NCBI GenBank assembly: GCA_049322355.1
Contig: JBMORG010000023.1
Coordinates: 62,001-126,000 of the forward strand
Direction: 5' to 3'
Length of the DNA: 64,000 nucleotides
Origin: 0-14-0-80-60-11 sp049322355
GTDB lineage: Bacteria; Desulfobacterota; Desulfobaccia; Desulfobaccales; 0-14-0-80-60-11
Shown: positions 41,414-49,985 of the stretch, piece after piece
Position numbering within the stretch: position 1 is the first letter of the stretch
Layout of the letters: each line of letters starts with the position of its first letter
Position numbers and translations under genes: made by a program
The notes under the pieces: generated by a model
Database searches by the model: none
Told to the model about the DNA's origin: nothing
Seen by the model: only the letters and a program-made list of their open reading frames with translations

Positions 41414-41629
41414 TTATTTTGCGGGGTTTGCCGGAGCCACTGCGGGGGCGTTCACCCCACCCGGCTGGATGGAATCATCCAGGGTCAGCACATAGGTGCC
41501 TATGGCCGCCAACATCAGGCCGACGACCACCCAGGTGCGCCAGTCTTTGTGCAGGCCTAAAAAGGGTCCGGTGCGGGAGGGTTTTACCTTGTCTCTGCCG
41601 TGCGTATGGGGGTGACTGTGTGTTATCAT
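41414..41629 (-). CDS. small single-helix membrane protein, function unknown
   Basis: About 71 residues from the ATG at 41629, spaced well from AGGATA; an ATG at 41635 sits too close to it. His-rich start (ITHSHPHTHGRDK), basic linker, one transmembrane helix (WVVVGLMLAAIGTYVLTL), and a Pro/Ala-rich periplasmic tail ending VAPANPAK. The His-rich tail could bind metal. It lies antiparallel between two glycosyltransferase genes. No family recognised. Confidence 0.6.
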   Translation of the reverse strand: MITHSHPHTHGRDKVKPSRTGPFLGLHKDWRTWVVVGLMLAAIGTYVLTLDDSIQPGGVNAPAVAPANPAK

Positions 41630-41689
41630 GGGCATTATCCTATCATAATATCTTCGAAATGAGCGAGTTCAAGCCAATATTTCCCAATT

Positions 41690-42832
41690 ATGTGGCATAG
41701 ACTTTTAACCGCCATCTCATACCGTTATCTGCAGCGGCGGGCGCGCCGACATCCGCCAACGCCGTTATCGGCATTGAAAAAGGAAAAGGTGCGCCGGGTA
41801 TTGTTGATCAGCAACACCGCCCTGGGGGACACCCTGTTTTCCACCCCGGCCATCCGGGCCTTAAGGGAGCGCTATCCTGCCTGGGAATTGGAGGTTCTGG
41901 CCCACCGGGTCTTTGGTGCCCTACTGGCCCATAATCCCCATGTGAGGAAAATCTGGACCTACCCCGGCCGCAACCGCCGCCTCCTGGCACTGGTTCGGGA
42001 CTTGCGCCGCAGATCGTATGACCTGGTGATCATCCTCCACGGCAACGACCCCGAAGCCACCCTGCTGGCTTATCTTTCGGGGGCTCCCTTTATCATCGGC
42101 TCCGCCCGAAGCCCCTTGGCGTTTGTCTATTCGGCCGCGGTGGCCTTCACCGACCCCGATAAGCACGCCATCGAGCGGCGTCTTGACTATGTGCGGCTCC
42201 TGGGCGCGGAAACTGCAAACAAGCGCATGGACTTATTTTTACCCCGGGAAGAAACCGAACGTGCCGCAACCATCCTTATTGAGCACTTCGGCGGGATGCC
42301 GCCTCTCTTGATGGCCCTGCACCCCACCGGTTCCGACCCCTACAAGTGGTGGCCGGCGGACAACTTCATCGAATTGGGGAATTTTTTATACCAGGCTTAT
42401 GGTGCCTCCCTGCTCATCATCAGCGGTGCCGGCGACCGTCCGCAGGCCGAAGCCATCGCCGCCAAGCTCAGCGGCCCCGCCCTGGTCACCGGGGGGCGTT
42501 GCCCCTTGCTCACCGTGGCCGCGCTGCTTTCCCGCTGCCGCCTTCTGGTGGCCAATGACAGCGGCCCCCTGCACCTGGGCCTGGCCCTGGGCGTGCCCAC
42601 CATCGGTCTTTTGGGCGCCGACGACCCCCGGCGGGTGGGGCCTTATGGAGTGGAATGGGGCGTGGCCCTGCATAAACGGCAGGAGGTCTGCAACTTGGAG
42701 CCGTGTCTTTTGAAGAAATGCCCGGAGAACCGGTGTTTGACGGCTATTACCGTGGAGGAGGTGGTAGGCATGGCTAAGACTTGGTGGGAACCGCGATATT
42801 CGGCAAAAAGCAATAAGTCCTCGAATTTGTAG
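41690..42832 (+). CDS. GT9-family heptosyltransferase-like enzyme
   Basis: 380 residues of the ADP-heptose:LPS heptosyltransferase family. The N-terminal LLISNTALGDTLFSTPAIRAL is the family mark. In the C-terminal half are HPTGSDPYKWWPADNFIEL and the donor-binding ANDSGPLHLGLALGVPTIGLLG. A Cys-rich end (CNLEPCLLKKCPENRCL) is commonly seen in these enzymes. It probably adds heptose or a related sugar to the LPS inner core. It converges on the broken toxin-antitoxin module at 42891-43492. Confidence 0.9.
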   Translation: MWHRLLTAISYRYLQRRARRHPPTPLSALKKEKVRRVLLISNTALGDTLFSTPAIRALRERYPAWELEVLAHRVFGALLAHNPHVRKIWTYPGRNRRLLALVRDLRRRSYDLVIILHGNDPEATLLAYLSGAPFIIGSARSPLAFVYSAAVAFTDPDKHAIERRLDYVRLLGAETANKRMDLFLPREETERAATILIEHFGGMPPLLMALHPTGSDPYKWWPADNFIELGNFLYQAYGASLLIISGAGDRPQAEAIAAKLSGPALVTGGRCPLLTVAALLSRCRLLVANDSGPLHLGLALGVPTIGLLGADDPRRVGPYGVEWGVALHKRQEVCNLEPCLLKKCPENRCLTAITVEEVVGMAKTWWEPRYSAKSNKSSNL

Positions 42833-42890
42833 GTGTGCCGGGCACTTCGTTAAAGTTCCGTGGTCTCGGGTCGCCCTTGGAGTTATGCTC

Positions 42891-43226
42891 CTATAGAAAC
42901 ACCCGATAATTGATCCTGAGAACCTTGGCCAGCCGCCTGGCCATGTCCTTGCCGATGGGCCTCTTGCCATGCTCCATTTCAGAGATATGGGTCTGGCTGA
43001 TCCCCACTAAGTTAGCCAGTTCCTTTTGGGTCAGTCTCTCCCGTTTCCGGGCTCCTTTGAGCGCCACGCTCCCGTTAAAGTGGGGATAAACATCCTCCCA
43101 TGGGATCGAATCCGGCTCCTCGGCAATAGCACCATAGGAGGCCAAAACTGCTTTAGCCTCATTCACATTTGTTACCGGTATCCGCACTTTTATTTCAACA
43201 TAATCTCCCGTAATGGGCTTTTTCAT
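42891..43226 (-). CDS. XRE-family antitoxin
   Basis: About 111 residues from ATG 43226; GTG/ATG 43238 is four codons upstream. An N-terminal domain of about 45 residues (VEIKVRIPVTNVNEAKAVL) precedes a Cro/CI helix-turn-helix, GARKRERLTQKELANLVGIS followed by QTHISEMEHGKRPIGKDMARR. This form is typical of antitoxins of RelE/YafQ-type toxins in which the toxin gene comes first. The coding region overlaps the 3' end of the toxin frame. The antitoxin looks intact although its toxin is broken. Confidence 0.85.
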   Translation of the reverse strand: MKKPITGDYVEIKVRIPVTNVNEAKAVLASYGAIAEEPDSIPWEDVYPHFNGSVALKGARKRERLTQKELANLVGISQTHISEMEHGKRPIGKDMARRLAKVLRINYRVFL

Positions 43227-43492
43227 GGCTACCGACATAAGTAACCTCTATCACCTTGTCTTTCTTGCTCAGGACTCTCCAAACTGCAACATTAAGTATG
43301 CCTGCCTTTCTGGAGATGGCAATGATAGCAGTCATCACGGAGTTTGCCATAATTGGGCCAGTTAGCCAGGACCGGGCCGGAGAGCTTCATCTCAGCCAAC
43401 AAAAGCTGAAAGATTTCATCAACCCCTTTGGGCAGCCGCTTGATCTTTTTCCGAACCTTAGCCGTTAATAAAACACCCCAAGCCATTATCAA
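43195..43492 (-). pseudogene. RelE/YafQ-type toxin broken by one extra base
   Basis: The first frame from 43492 gives KVRKKIKRLPKGVDEIFQL and more, and stops at residue 66 (...CHLQKGRHT). The next frame continues the family at once: VAVWRVLSKKDKVIEVTYVG then SHEKAHYGRLC, ending at TGA 43195-43197 inside the antitoxin gene. Removing one A from CTTAATG at about 43285-43292 restores GRHTYVAVWRV. So the gene carries a +1 insertion, or the read has an error at this spot. With the stop the toxin lacks its last core strands and should be inactive. Confidence 0.85.
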
Positions 43493-43537
43493 TATACCAA
43501 TAAATGATATACAGTCAAGAATTTTATCGTTTCTAAA

Positions 43538-44680
43538 TCATTTTTGAGATGACAGCCCAAATTTCTTTTCCGCCAATTCCTCATATATGGCGTTAACCTC
43601 CCGGCCCAGGCGTTCCAACGAATAATGCGCCGCAACAAAGCGGCGGGCGTTTCTCCCCATCTGGGCGGCGCCGGCGGGGTCCGCCAGGAGCCGCTCCAGG
43701 GCCTGCGCCAGGGCGCCAGCGTCCCGGGGCGGGATGAGCAGGCCGGTTACGCCATGCGCCACTATTTCCGGATTGCCCCCCACCGCGGTGGTGATTACCG
43801 GCAGTCCCGCGGCCATAGCCTCCAGCAGGGCCAGGGACACCCCTTCGCTGTAGCTGGGCAGGACGAAAATGTCCATGGCGTGCAGGAGGTCGGGGACATC
43901 CTGCCGCTGCCCCAGAAAATGCACCTCGCCGGCCAAGCCCAAACTCTCCGCCAACTGCTTTATCTCCGCCTCTCTCCGGCCACCGCCTACGATGAGGGCG
44001 TGGCAGGGATAGCGCTCCTTGATTTGAGCCAGGGCGGTGATCAATTCCTTGTGCCCCTTGCCCCAATGGTCCAGGCGGCCCACCAAGCCGATTACCGGCA
44101 CGCCTTCTGCCAACCCCAATTCCTGGCTCACCTTCGCACCGGGGCGGGCCGCGTCGATCCGGGCCATATCCACGCCGTTGGGCACCACCCTGATCTTGTC
44201 GGGTTTCAGGCCGATTTCTTTCACGAGATAGTCTTTCACACCCTGAGACACCGCCAGGCTTATGTCGGTAAAGAACGAAAGGCTCCGGCAGATGAGCCGG
44301 CGCTTGCGGTTGAAAAGGGTGAAGCCGTGCCAGTGGTCGATGATGACGGGAACCTGCATCAGGGCCGCGGCCAGGCGGGCATAGTTCCCCGGCACATAGC
44401 TATTGACGTGGATGGCATCCACGCGGTGGCGATAGATGACCCAACAGAGGTGAAAGAAAAAGCGCAGCCAGACCCAGCCGTTCAACCCCGGCATCCGAAA
44501 ATCCACGGTGGCGAGAGGGGAGGGGATTAAATGGTCCGTATCGGGGGTTAGGAGCCCGCAGATGACCCGGAAACGGTCCGGGGAAAGGCGCCTGGCCGCT
44601 TCCACCAGCACCATTTCTGCGCCCGCGCCCCGCTCCGGCTTGATGATGAATAAGACGGTAAAGAGTTTACTCTGATCCAT
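43538..44680 (-). CDS. GT4-family glycosyltransferase
   Basis: 380 residues, GT-B fold. N-terminal IIKPERGAGAEMVLVEAARRL and VDAIHVNSYVPG, a Glycosyltransferase 4 domain, then a C-terminal domain with VIGLVGRLDHWGKGHKELI, VGGGRREAEIKQL, and YSEGVSLALLEAMAAGLPVI, which holds the ExxxxxxxE donor site. Probably cytoplasmic face of the membrane, in LPS or exopolysaccharide assembly. Its start is on the minus strand 79 bp from the terminator of the neighbouring thioredoxin-fold gene. Sugar and acceptor unknown. Confidence 0.9.
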   Translation of the reverse strand: MDQSKLFTVLFIIKPERGAGAEMVLVEAARRLSPDRFRVICGLLTPDTDHLIPSPLATVDFRMPGLNGWVWLRFFFHLCWVIYRHRVDAIHVNSYVPGNYARLAAALMQVPVIIDHWHGFTLFNRKRRLICRSLSFFTDISLAVSQGVKDYLVKEIGLKPDKIRVVPNGVDMARIDAARPGAKVSQELGLAEGVPVIGLVGRLDHWGKGHKELITALAQIKERYPCHALIVGGGRREAEIKQLAESLGLAGEVHFLGQRQDVPDLLHAMDIFVLPSYSEGVSLALLEAMAAGLPVITTAVGGNPEIVAHGVTGLLIPPRDAGALAQALERLLADPAGAAQMGRNARRFVAAHYSLERLGREVNAIYEELAEKKFGLSSQK

Positions 44681-44758
44681 GCCCGAGGTGGCGGACAGCG
44701 AGGCCCAGGCGCAATTTAGCCGCAGCTTGCCTTACGATAAGGGTGCAAAGCGCTCGCT

Positions 44759-44785
44759 AATAAAAGGACGGCCGAAACGGCTGTC
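44759..44785 (-). terminator. rho-independent terminator after the thioredoxin-fold gene
   Basis: On the minus strand GACAGCCG-TTT-CGGCCGTC (one G-T pair, 44767-44785) is followed by CTTTTATT, about 32 bp past the stop at 44817. Confidence 0.65.
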
Positions 44786-44816
44786 TGCATGAAATTGCAA
44801 GGGTTTAATTTCTTGA

Positions 44817-45377
44817 TCAACCTGACTGCACCAACACCAAGTTTAATAGAAGCTCTTTAATTTTCTCAAACTGGCCCTGGTCTATTTTCCCAGTGGCCGA
44901 ATACCGGATGATGCCATGCTTATCGATAATCAGAAAATTGCTATCCTCAGCTTTCATCTGGTAGTCGGTAAACATCTTCCTATTCCAATCTCCATAAATC
45001 GTGAACCCTTCTTTCCCTGAATGTTCCCGGAGGCCGTTCTTCCAGAGAAGAGCGGTGGGCCCGAATGATTTGGAGCAATCAATCACCACCAGTCGAAAGA
45101 CCTCATTCTTGATGTTTGCCGGCTGAGCCTGGTAAAACCGGGTTAATTCATCTTTCAAGGCGGTATTTTTCTTGATGACGTGTCGGGATTCATAGAAAAG
45201 TACTATAACTTTGCCCCGGATCATGTCCAGGGACAGTTTTTGGTTGTCCCCCGATTCCACGAGAAAGTTCGGGGCCGCTTTACCAGAGGTCAGTAAGGAA
45301 GCCCAGGACGCTGGCGGCCAAGCGCCCAACCCCAGGGCTAAAATGATTAACAACTTGGTTTTCCCGAATATTTTCAT
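44817..45377 (-). CDS. exported thioredoxin-fold protein without the CxxC site (YtfJ-like)
   Basis: 186 residues. Signal peptide MKIFGKTKLLIILALGLGAW with cleavage near SWA-SL. The mature part has the AhpC/TSA-redoxin layout: GKAAPNFLVESGD, the LSLDMIRGKVIVLFYESRH strand, DSNFLIIDKHGIIRYSATG. At the usual Cys pair the sequence is ESRHVIKKN, so it lacks the redox centre. The only Cys of the mature part is in VVIDCSKSF. The family YtfJ is periplasmic and poorly understood. It stands between a glycosyltransferase and an SGNH hydrolase, all on the minus strand. Confidence 0.75.
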   Translation of the reverse strand: MKIFGKTKLLIILALGLGAWPPASWASLLTSGKAAPNFLVESGDNQKLSLDMIRGKVIVLFYESRHVIKKNTALKDELTRFYQAQPANIKNEVFRLVVIDCSKSFGPTALLWKNGLREHSGKEGFTIYGDWNRKMFTDYQMKAEDSNFLIIDKHGIIRYSATGKIDQGQFEKIKELLLNLVLVQSG

Positions 45378-45410
45378 GTTATGAATCTCTGAGTCTCCTT
45401 CTCCAAATTT

Positions 45411-46589
45411 TTATCTAGACACCAAAGGCTGCAAGTGGTCGCTGATAACCCGGGCCGCCAGTTGCGACCCCCGGGTGTTGAGGTGCACCACGTCATAGAT
45501 GTATTTGGAGTCCGGGGGGATCAGGTTGGCCAGATCAATCACCTGGACATTGTTGCTCTTCCCCACTTCCCGTATGGCCTGGTTAAATTTGGCATAGATA
45601 TCGATGAACTGGCTTACGGGAATCCCGGAATCGGACTCAAAGCCCTGCATGGCGGCCAAGACCTTAGGGTCGGGATCGGTTTTGTAGCGGTTGAATTGGG
45701 TCATAAGCACCGGGGTGATCTTCCGGGCCCGGCAAATATTAATGAAAGTTTGCAGGTTCATCTTGAATTCAGCGAGGATGCCAGCCTCATCGAGGCTGAG
45801 TTTTTTCCCCCGGATATGGGCAAACTCATCGTCGGGGTCTTTCACCTTTTTTCCGAAAATCTTTTTGCTCAAGATGCGGGTGGCGGCGTGCAGGTTGGGA
45901 ATATACGTGTCCCGGGCCATGGTGGAGATGGCCTTCAGGCCGGTGAGATTCTTATAAAAATAGAAATTGACGATGGGCTGGCGGGTGGGATTGCTGCTCC
46001 AATAAGTGCGGTCATAAATCAAGGCCACCAAGTCGTTGATGTTGTGCATCATGACCACAGCGCCGGGGTTTAACGGGATAATCTTATTCAAGAGAATATC
46101 CAAGGAATGCAAGGAGTTGTTGCCGCCGACCCCGGAATTAATGGAGGTTATCTTCTTCCCGGTTTGCTGCTCCAGGAGCTGGCCCACCAGGTAGGGAAAG
46201 CGGCTCTCTTCATCCACATAGATGCAGGCCACGGTGGAGCCCCCAAGAAAAACCAGGGTAAGGTCCGGCTTGTCATAGCGGTTATAGGGCAGCATGAAGC
46301 CGTTGGCGTCGGTTCTGACCCGATAGGGTTTTTGCACCAGGCCATCGGACTCCCGCACCGCCTTGTCGGGGGGGACATCCACGGTGTCCACGAAGGGCAG
46401 GATCTCCCTCAAGTTGATGTAGCGCCGGTCGGTGAAAAGCACCAGGTTATGGGTGCGGTTGATGTGGGCCAAAAGCTTTTCGGCGCCGCAAGTGGCGGCC
46501 AGAAGAAATCCCAGGACGAACAAGGCGAGGCTTTTTTTGGGGTTGCGTTCAAACCAGGTTGGGGTGGATTTTGTCTGCGGTTCTGCCAT
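45411..46589 (-). CDS. membrane-anchored SGNH hydrolase-like protein
   Basis: 392 residues. One N-terminal membrane helix (SLALFVLGFLLAATCGAE, about residues 20-38) with the bulk outside. SGNH blocks: nucleophile Ser in VFLGGSTVACIY, Gly in NSGVGGNNSLHSLD, Asn in MMHNINDLVAL, and the Asp/His pair in YDVVHLNTRGSQLA. All four are present, so it should be active, probably removing or transferring acyl groups on a surface polysaccharide, as its glycosyltransferase neighbours suggest. The spacer to the thioredoxin-fold gene is 33 bp, so the two may be cotranscribed. Confidence 0.85.
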   Translation of the reverse strand: MAEPQTKSTPTWFERNPKKSLALFVLGFLLAATCGAEKLLAHINRTHNLVLFTDRRYINLREILPFVDTVDVPPDKAVRESDGLVQKPYRVRTDANGFMLPYNRYDKPDLTLVFLGGSTVACIYVDEESRFPYLVGQLLEQQTGKKITSINSGVGGNNSLHSLDILLNKIIPLNPGAVVMMHNINDLVALIYDRTYWSSNPTRQPIVNFYFYKNLTGLKAISTMARDTYIPNLHAATRILSKKIFGKKVKDPDDEFAHIRGKKLSLDEAGILAEFKMNLQTFINICRARKITPVLMTQFNRYKTDPDPKVLAAMQGFESDSGIPVSQFIDIYAKFNQAIREVGKSNNVQVIDLANLIPPDSKYIYDVVHLNTRGSQLAARVISDHLQPLVSR

Positions 46590-47098
46590 GCTTGAGGCTC
46601 ATCCAGGATTTCGGATTTGCTGCCGGGGAGAGCGCGTCAGTTGGGGCCTTTGCTCCAGGGGCGTTATTCGCTCTATTATACAAAAAATCCGAAAGGCAGA
46701 TACCAGATTTTTCAGCACCCCAATTTTCCCTTGCCGCGGAGCATGCGAGGAAAAACACCCCTCTTACTGATACCTATTCCCCCATATTGGATGGGTTAAG
46801 GCCGGAAGGGACCTCCGACTTCGCTGCCAAAGAGAAGTTCTAAAGGTAAATAGTGCTATTAATCAAAATAGTTATCCAAATGAAGAAAAAATCCACTGCT
46901 TTTGAATCATTTGGCACAAATTTAGCTTAGTGAAGGGATGGACAAAACTGAGTAGCCTAACTGACTGGGCCCTTTAGGGAGCCAGAACTTTGATGAGAAG
47001 GGGGTGACTGCCAGCCAAACGAGGACGGCTTGACTTAGATGGGCTCAAGTTTTCCTAAGGTAGAATTGTGACTCAACTGCGATGAAGGAGGATTCTGA
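46590..47098. other. 509-bp divergent spacer with no gene
   Basis: It separates the SGNH gene from the CoA-transferase operon. Several open frames of 60-110 codons occur but have no ribosome site or recognisable product. The distal part (46850-46925) is AT-rich and carries the sigma54-type promoter at 46912-46927. The 160-nt leader after it holds no clear riboswitch; GAAGGAGGA precedes the first gene. Confidence 0.5.
46912..46927 (+). promoter_or_regulatory. sigma54-type promoter for the CoA-transferase operon
   Basis: TGGCACAAATTTAGCT: perfect TGGCAC -24 element, GG and GC ten bases apart, -12 element TAGCT instead of TTGCT. The start would be near 46938, about 160 nt before the gene at 47099. 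Confidence 0.5.
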
Positions 47099-48532
47099 AT
47101 GTCCGATGATCTGAAAAAAGAGGTTCAAGAAGCACCGTTGCTGTGGCCTCTAACCCCGATTCCGACCTTTGAAGAAGTTTATGACCCCAAAATCTGCACC
47201 GAAGCCTCCCGGGAAATCTCCACCATCTTTGAGGGCTGGCTCCATCCCAAGCACGAGATGGCCAAACCCGAGGCCCTGGGGCAAATCCGGGTCCTGGAAT
47301 GCGGCCATGGCGGGTTCCAGGTCAACTCCATGTTTGGCGGCGCCTACCTTTCGGAACTGGGGGCCAACGTCATCATGGTGGAACCCCCCGGTGGCTCCCC
47401 CATCCGGAAGTTGGCCGCCTTCGGCCGCAAGCGCTACATGTTCAAAGACAACGTCAACGGCGACCTCTGCGGCGGCACCTTCCTGCATGAATGCCGCAAC
47501 AAGCAGTCCATCACCCTGGACCTCAAAAAGGAAGAAGGCCGAGAGATTCTAAAGAAATTGGTCGTCCACGCCGATGTGCTCATCGAAAACTACCCGGTGG
47601 GGCAGTTCGACGCCTGGGGCATCGGCTACCGTCAGCTCTCCAAGATCAATCCCCGCCTGATCTACGTCTGGAACGGCCAGAAAGGCCAGTGGGGTCCCTT
47701 GAAGGACCAGCCTGGTGAGCTCTATCCCTCTTCCCCTTGTGCCTCCGGCTGGTGCCACGCCACCGGGTTGCCCAAAGCCTTCGGCGGCACCCCCATCCGG
47801 GCCGGCGAGCGGGCCGACGATATCCTGTGTGGTAACCTCACCGCCCACGCCACCATCGCCGCCCTGATCTTCCGTAACAACGTTTCCAATCGAGGCCAGT
47901 TCATTGAGGTAACCTCCTCGGAAGCCCACGCCCGCATCCATGACTATGCCTGGGGCTGGTACGGCATGGACGGCTCCTCCAAGCCCCGGTACGGCAACTG
48001 GGACCTGGCCATCAACATCTACTCGGTCAACCCCTGCAAAGACGGCTACATGATGGTGGGCGGCGGCCATGACCGCCTCTGGTATCGCATCTGGAAGACC
48101 GTGGGCAAGGACCGTCCCGAACTGGAAGACATGATCCTGGATGAGCCCACCCTGCGGGTGGTCATCGACCGGGTCGGCCACGACCAGCAGGTCAAAACCC
48201 TGGTCTGCCTCACCGACTGGATGAAAGACTGGACCCGGGAAGAATGCCGGGCCAAACTGTTGGAAGAAGAAGTGGCCGCGGGCGGCGTCTCCTTCCTGGA
48301 CGAAGTGGCGGAAGAGCCCCACTACAAATACCGGGGCATGGTGCGGGCCATTGACACGTCGCATTACGGCAAAGTGTTGTTCTGCGGTTCGGTGTTTTAC
48401 GGCCACCGGACCCCGGGCCGGGTCAAAGACCTGGGTCGTCCCATTGGCTATGACAACAGCGACGTCTACCGCAAACTCTGCAACTTCGACACCGCCAAGC
48501 TGAATGATCTCTATACCAAAGGGATCATCTAA
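47099..48532 (+). CDS. class III CoA-transferase, subunit lacking the catalytic Asp
   Basis: 477 residues, CaiB/BaiF family, longer than the usual 380-410. Family features are VLECGHGGFQVNSMFGGAYL, SELGANVIMVEPPGGSPIRK, the SITLDLKKEEGREIL block, and NYPVGQFDAWGIGY. The active-site segment that normally reads YDxxxQA appears as LYPSSPCAS (Pro210 where Asp is expected), so this subunit should not carry the acyl-enzyme. Eighteen bp downstream is a second subunit with the Asp. Pairing of one active and one inactive subunit recalls the benzylsuccinate CoA-transferase (BbsEF) type. It is the first gene of a sigma54-type operon. Substrate unknown. Confidence 0.82.
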   Translation: MSDDLKKEVQEAPLLWPLTPIPTFEEVYDPKICTEASREISTIFEGWLHPKHEMAKPEALGQIRVLECGHGGFQVNSMFGGAYLSELGANVIMVEPPGGSPIRKLAAFGRKRYMFKDNVNGDLCGGTFLHECRNKQSITLDLKKEEGREILKKLVVHADVLIENYPVGQFDAWGIGYRQLSKINPRLIYVWNGQKGQWGPLKDQPGELYPSSPCASGWCHATGLPKAFGGTPIRAGERADDILCGNLTAHATIAALIFRNNVSNRGQFIEVTSSEAHARIHDYAWGWYGMDGSSKPRYGNWDLAINIYSVNPCKDGYMMVGGGHDRLWYRIWKTVGKDRPELEDMILDEPTLRVVIDRVGHDQQVKTLVCLTDWMKDWTREECRAKLLEEEVAAGGVSFLDEVAEEPHYKYRGMVRAIDTSHYGKVLFCGSVFYGHRTPGRVKDLGRPIGYDNSDVYRKLCNFDTAKLNDLYTKGII

Positions 48533-48550
48533 TAGAGGGGGTTAGTAAAT

Positions 48551-49909
48551 ATGACCGATCACTTGGACAAACTACCCTTTGATGATTATTGCAAGACCGT
48601 GTTCAATAAGGACGCGCTTTTTGAAAAACCTGAGGCCCTGAAGGGTTACCGGGTGCTGTCCTGCACCCAGTATATCCTGGGCCCTTGCGCTGCCGCCTAC
48701 CTGGGCGAGCTGGGTGCCGAGGTCATCAAGATCGAGGTGCCCCGCCTGGGTGAGCCCATGCGCCATTGTTCACCCTACAATGAAACCTGGTTCTATCCCG
48801 TTTCCCGGTGGAACCCAGGCCGCGGCACCTCCCCGGCCTTCCAGGGCGCCAATCACAACGAATACTTCGTCACCCTGGACTACCGTAAACCGGAAGCCAA
48901 GGAAATCTTTTATAATTTGGTTCAGAAGACCGACGCCATGGTATGGAACTACCGGCCCGGCACCTTCGACCGTTGGAAGATCGGTTACGGCGCCTGCAAA
49001 GAGGTGAACCCCCGCATCGTCCTGGCCTGGTGCGGCGGCTTCGGCGGCTTCGGCCCTGGCCGGAACTGGGCCTCCTACGACATCCTGGGCCAAGCCAAGG
49101 GCGGCGTGTTCTCCTTCACCGGACATCGGGCGGGAGCCAGTGCCGGCTTCCCCAGCAAACATACTACCTGGATCATGGACTACTCCATTGGCATGCTGGT
49201 CTCCACCGCCATGCTGGCCGGCCTCTATTGGCGGGATACCGTATCCAACCTGGGCAACTACTTTGAATGTTCCCAGGTGCAGGGTTCCACCCGGTACACC
49301 GAGTACGGCCTGCCCCTGTGGGGCCGCAACGGTATTGTCCGCATGCGTTGGGGCAACTGGGACACAGAAATCTGCGTCAATGGCATTTGCAAATGCGGCC
49401 TGTCTTCCTACCCCCATTCGGACCATCCGGCGGAGAAGGAAGAAGGCTACATCTGCGTCCAGGCTTACACTGACGAAGACTTCGCCAAACTGATGAACCT
49501 AGTCGGTCGTCCCGACTTGGGCAAAAAATACGCCACCCATGACGACCGGGTGGAAGCCAGGGCTCAGGAAGAGATCTACCCGGCCATCGAGGAGTTTCTG
49601 AAAGACAAGACCAAGGAAGATGCCAACCGTATCTTCACGCAGTCCGGCATTATTTCGCAACCGCTGCTCACCATTCTGGAAGCAGCCAATTGCGACCACT
49701 TCCTGGAAAGGGGCTCCCTGGGCTGGTACGACGACCCGTACTACGGCGATGTCTTTACCCAGAAGGTCATCTACAAGATGAGCGAGTCGCCGCCGCGATT
49801 GAAACACGTGCATCGGCCGGTGGGCTGCGACAACGAAGAGATCTATCAGCGAGTCTGCGGCCTGACCTCGGAGCAGATCCGGGAGATGGAAGCCAAGGAA
49901 ATTATCTAG
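48551..49909 (+). CDS. class III CoA-transferase, catalytic subunit
   Basis: 452 residues, CaiB/BaiF family. Family features are VLSCTQYILGPCAAAYLGEL, GAEVIKIEVPRLGEPMR, FVTLDYRKPEAKEIFYNLV and NYRPGTFDRWKIGYG. The nucleophile region is SYDILGQAKGG, so Asp177 is in the expected place to form the glutamyl/aspartyl-CoA anhydride. It probably forms a heteromer with the preceding gene. It moves CoA from a donor such as succinyl-CoA to a carboxylate; the acceptor could be an alkyl- or arylsuccinate or an aromatic acid, but this is inference. The C-terminus (HRPVGCDNEEIYQRVCGL) matches its partner. Confidence 0.88.
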   Translation: MTDHLDKLPFDDYCKTVFNKDALFEKPEALKGYRVLSCTQYILGPCAAAYLGELGAEVIKIEVPRLGEPMRHCSPYNETWFYPVSRWNPGRGTSPAFQGANHNEYFVTLDYRKPEAKEIFYNLVQKTDAMVWNYRPGTFDRWKIGYGACKEVNPRIVLAWCGGFGGFGPGRNWASYDILGQAKGGVFSFTGHRAGASAGFPSKHTTWIMDYSIGMLVSTAMLAGLYWRDTVSNLGNYFECSQVQGSTRYTEYGLPLWGRNGIVRMRWGNWDTEICVNGICKCGLSSYPHSDHPAEKEEGYICVQAYTDEDFAKLMNLVGRPDLGKKYATHDDRVEARAQEEIYPAIEEFLKDKTKEDANRIFTQSGIISQPLLTILEAANCDHFLERGSLGWYDDPYYGDVFTQKVIYKMSESPPRLKHVHRPVGCDNEEIYQRVCGLTSEQIREMEAKEII

Positions 49910-49985
49910 CCCAGGGACGCTGGGGGCGGCCATTGGACCGGCCCCAGAAGTCGCACCTCTATGTATACGGGAGGAATGACTCGAT

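Noticed and set aside
46432..46843. Two overlapping open frames in the CoA-transferase/SGNH spacer
   Set aside because: No ribosome site, partly antisense to the SGNH signal region, no family likeness.
47031..47075. sigma70 promoter TTGACT...TAGAAT before the CoA-transferase operon
   Set aside because: Spacing is 20-25 bp, outside the workable range; the sigma54-type site upstream fits better.
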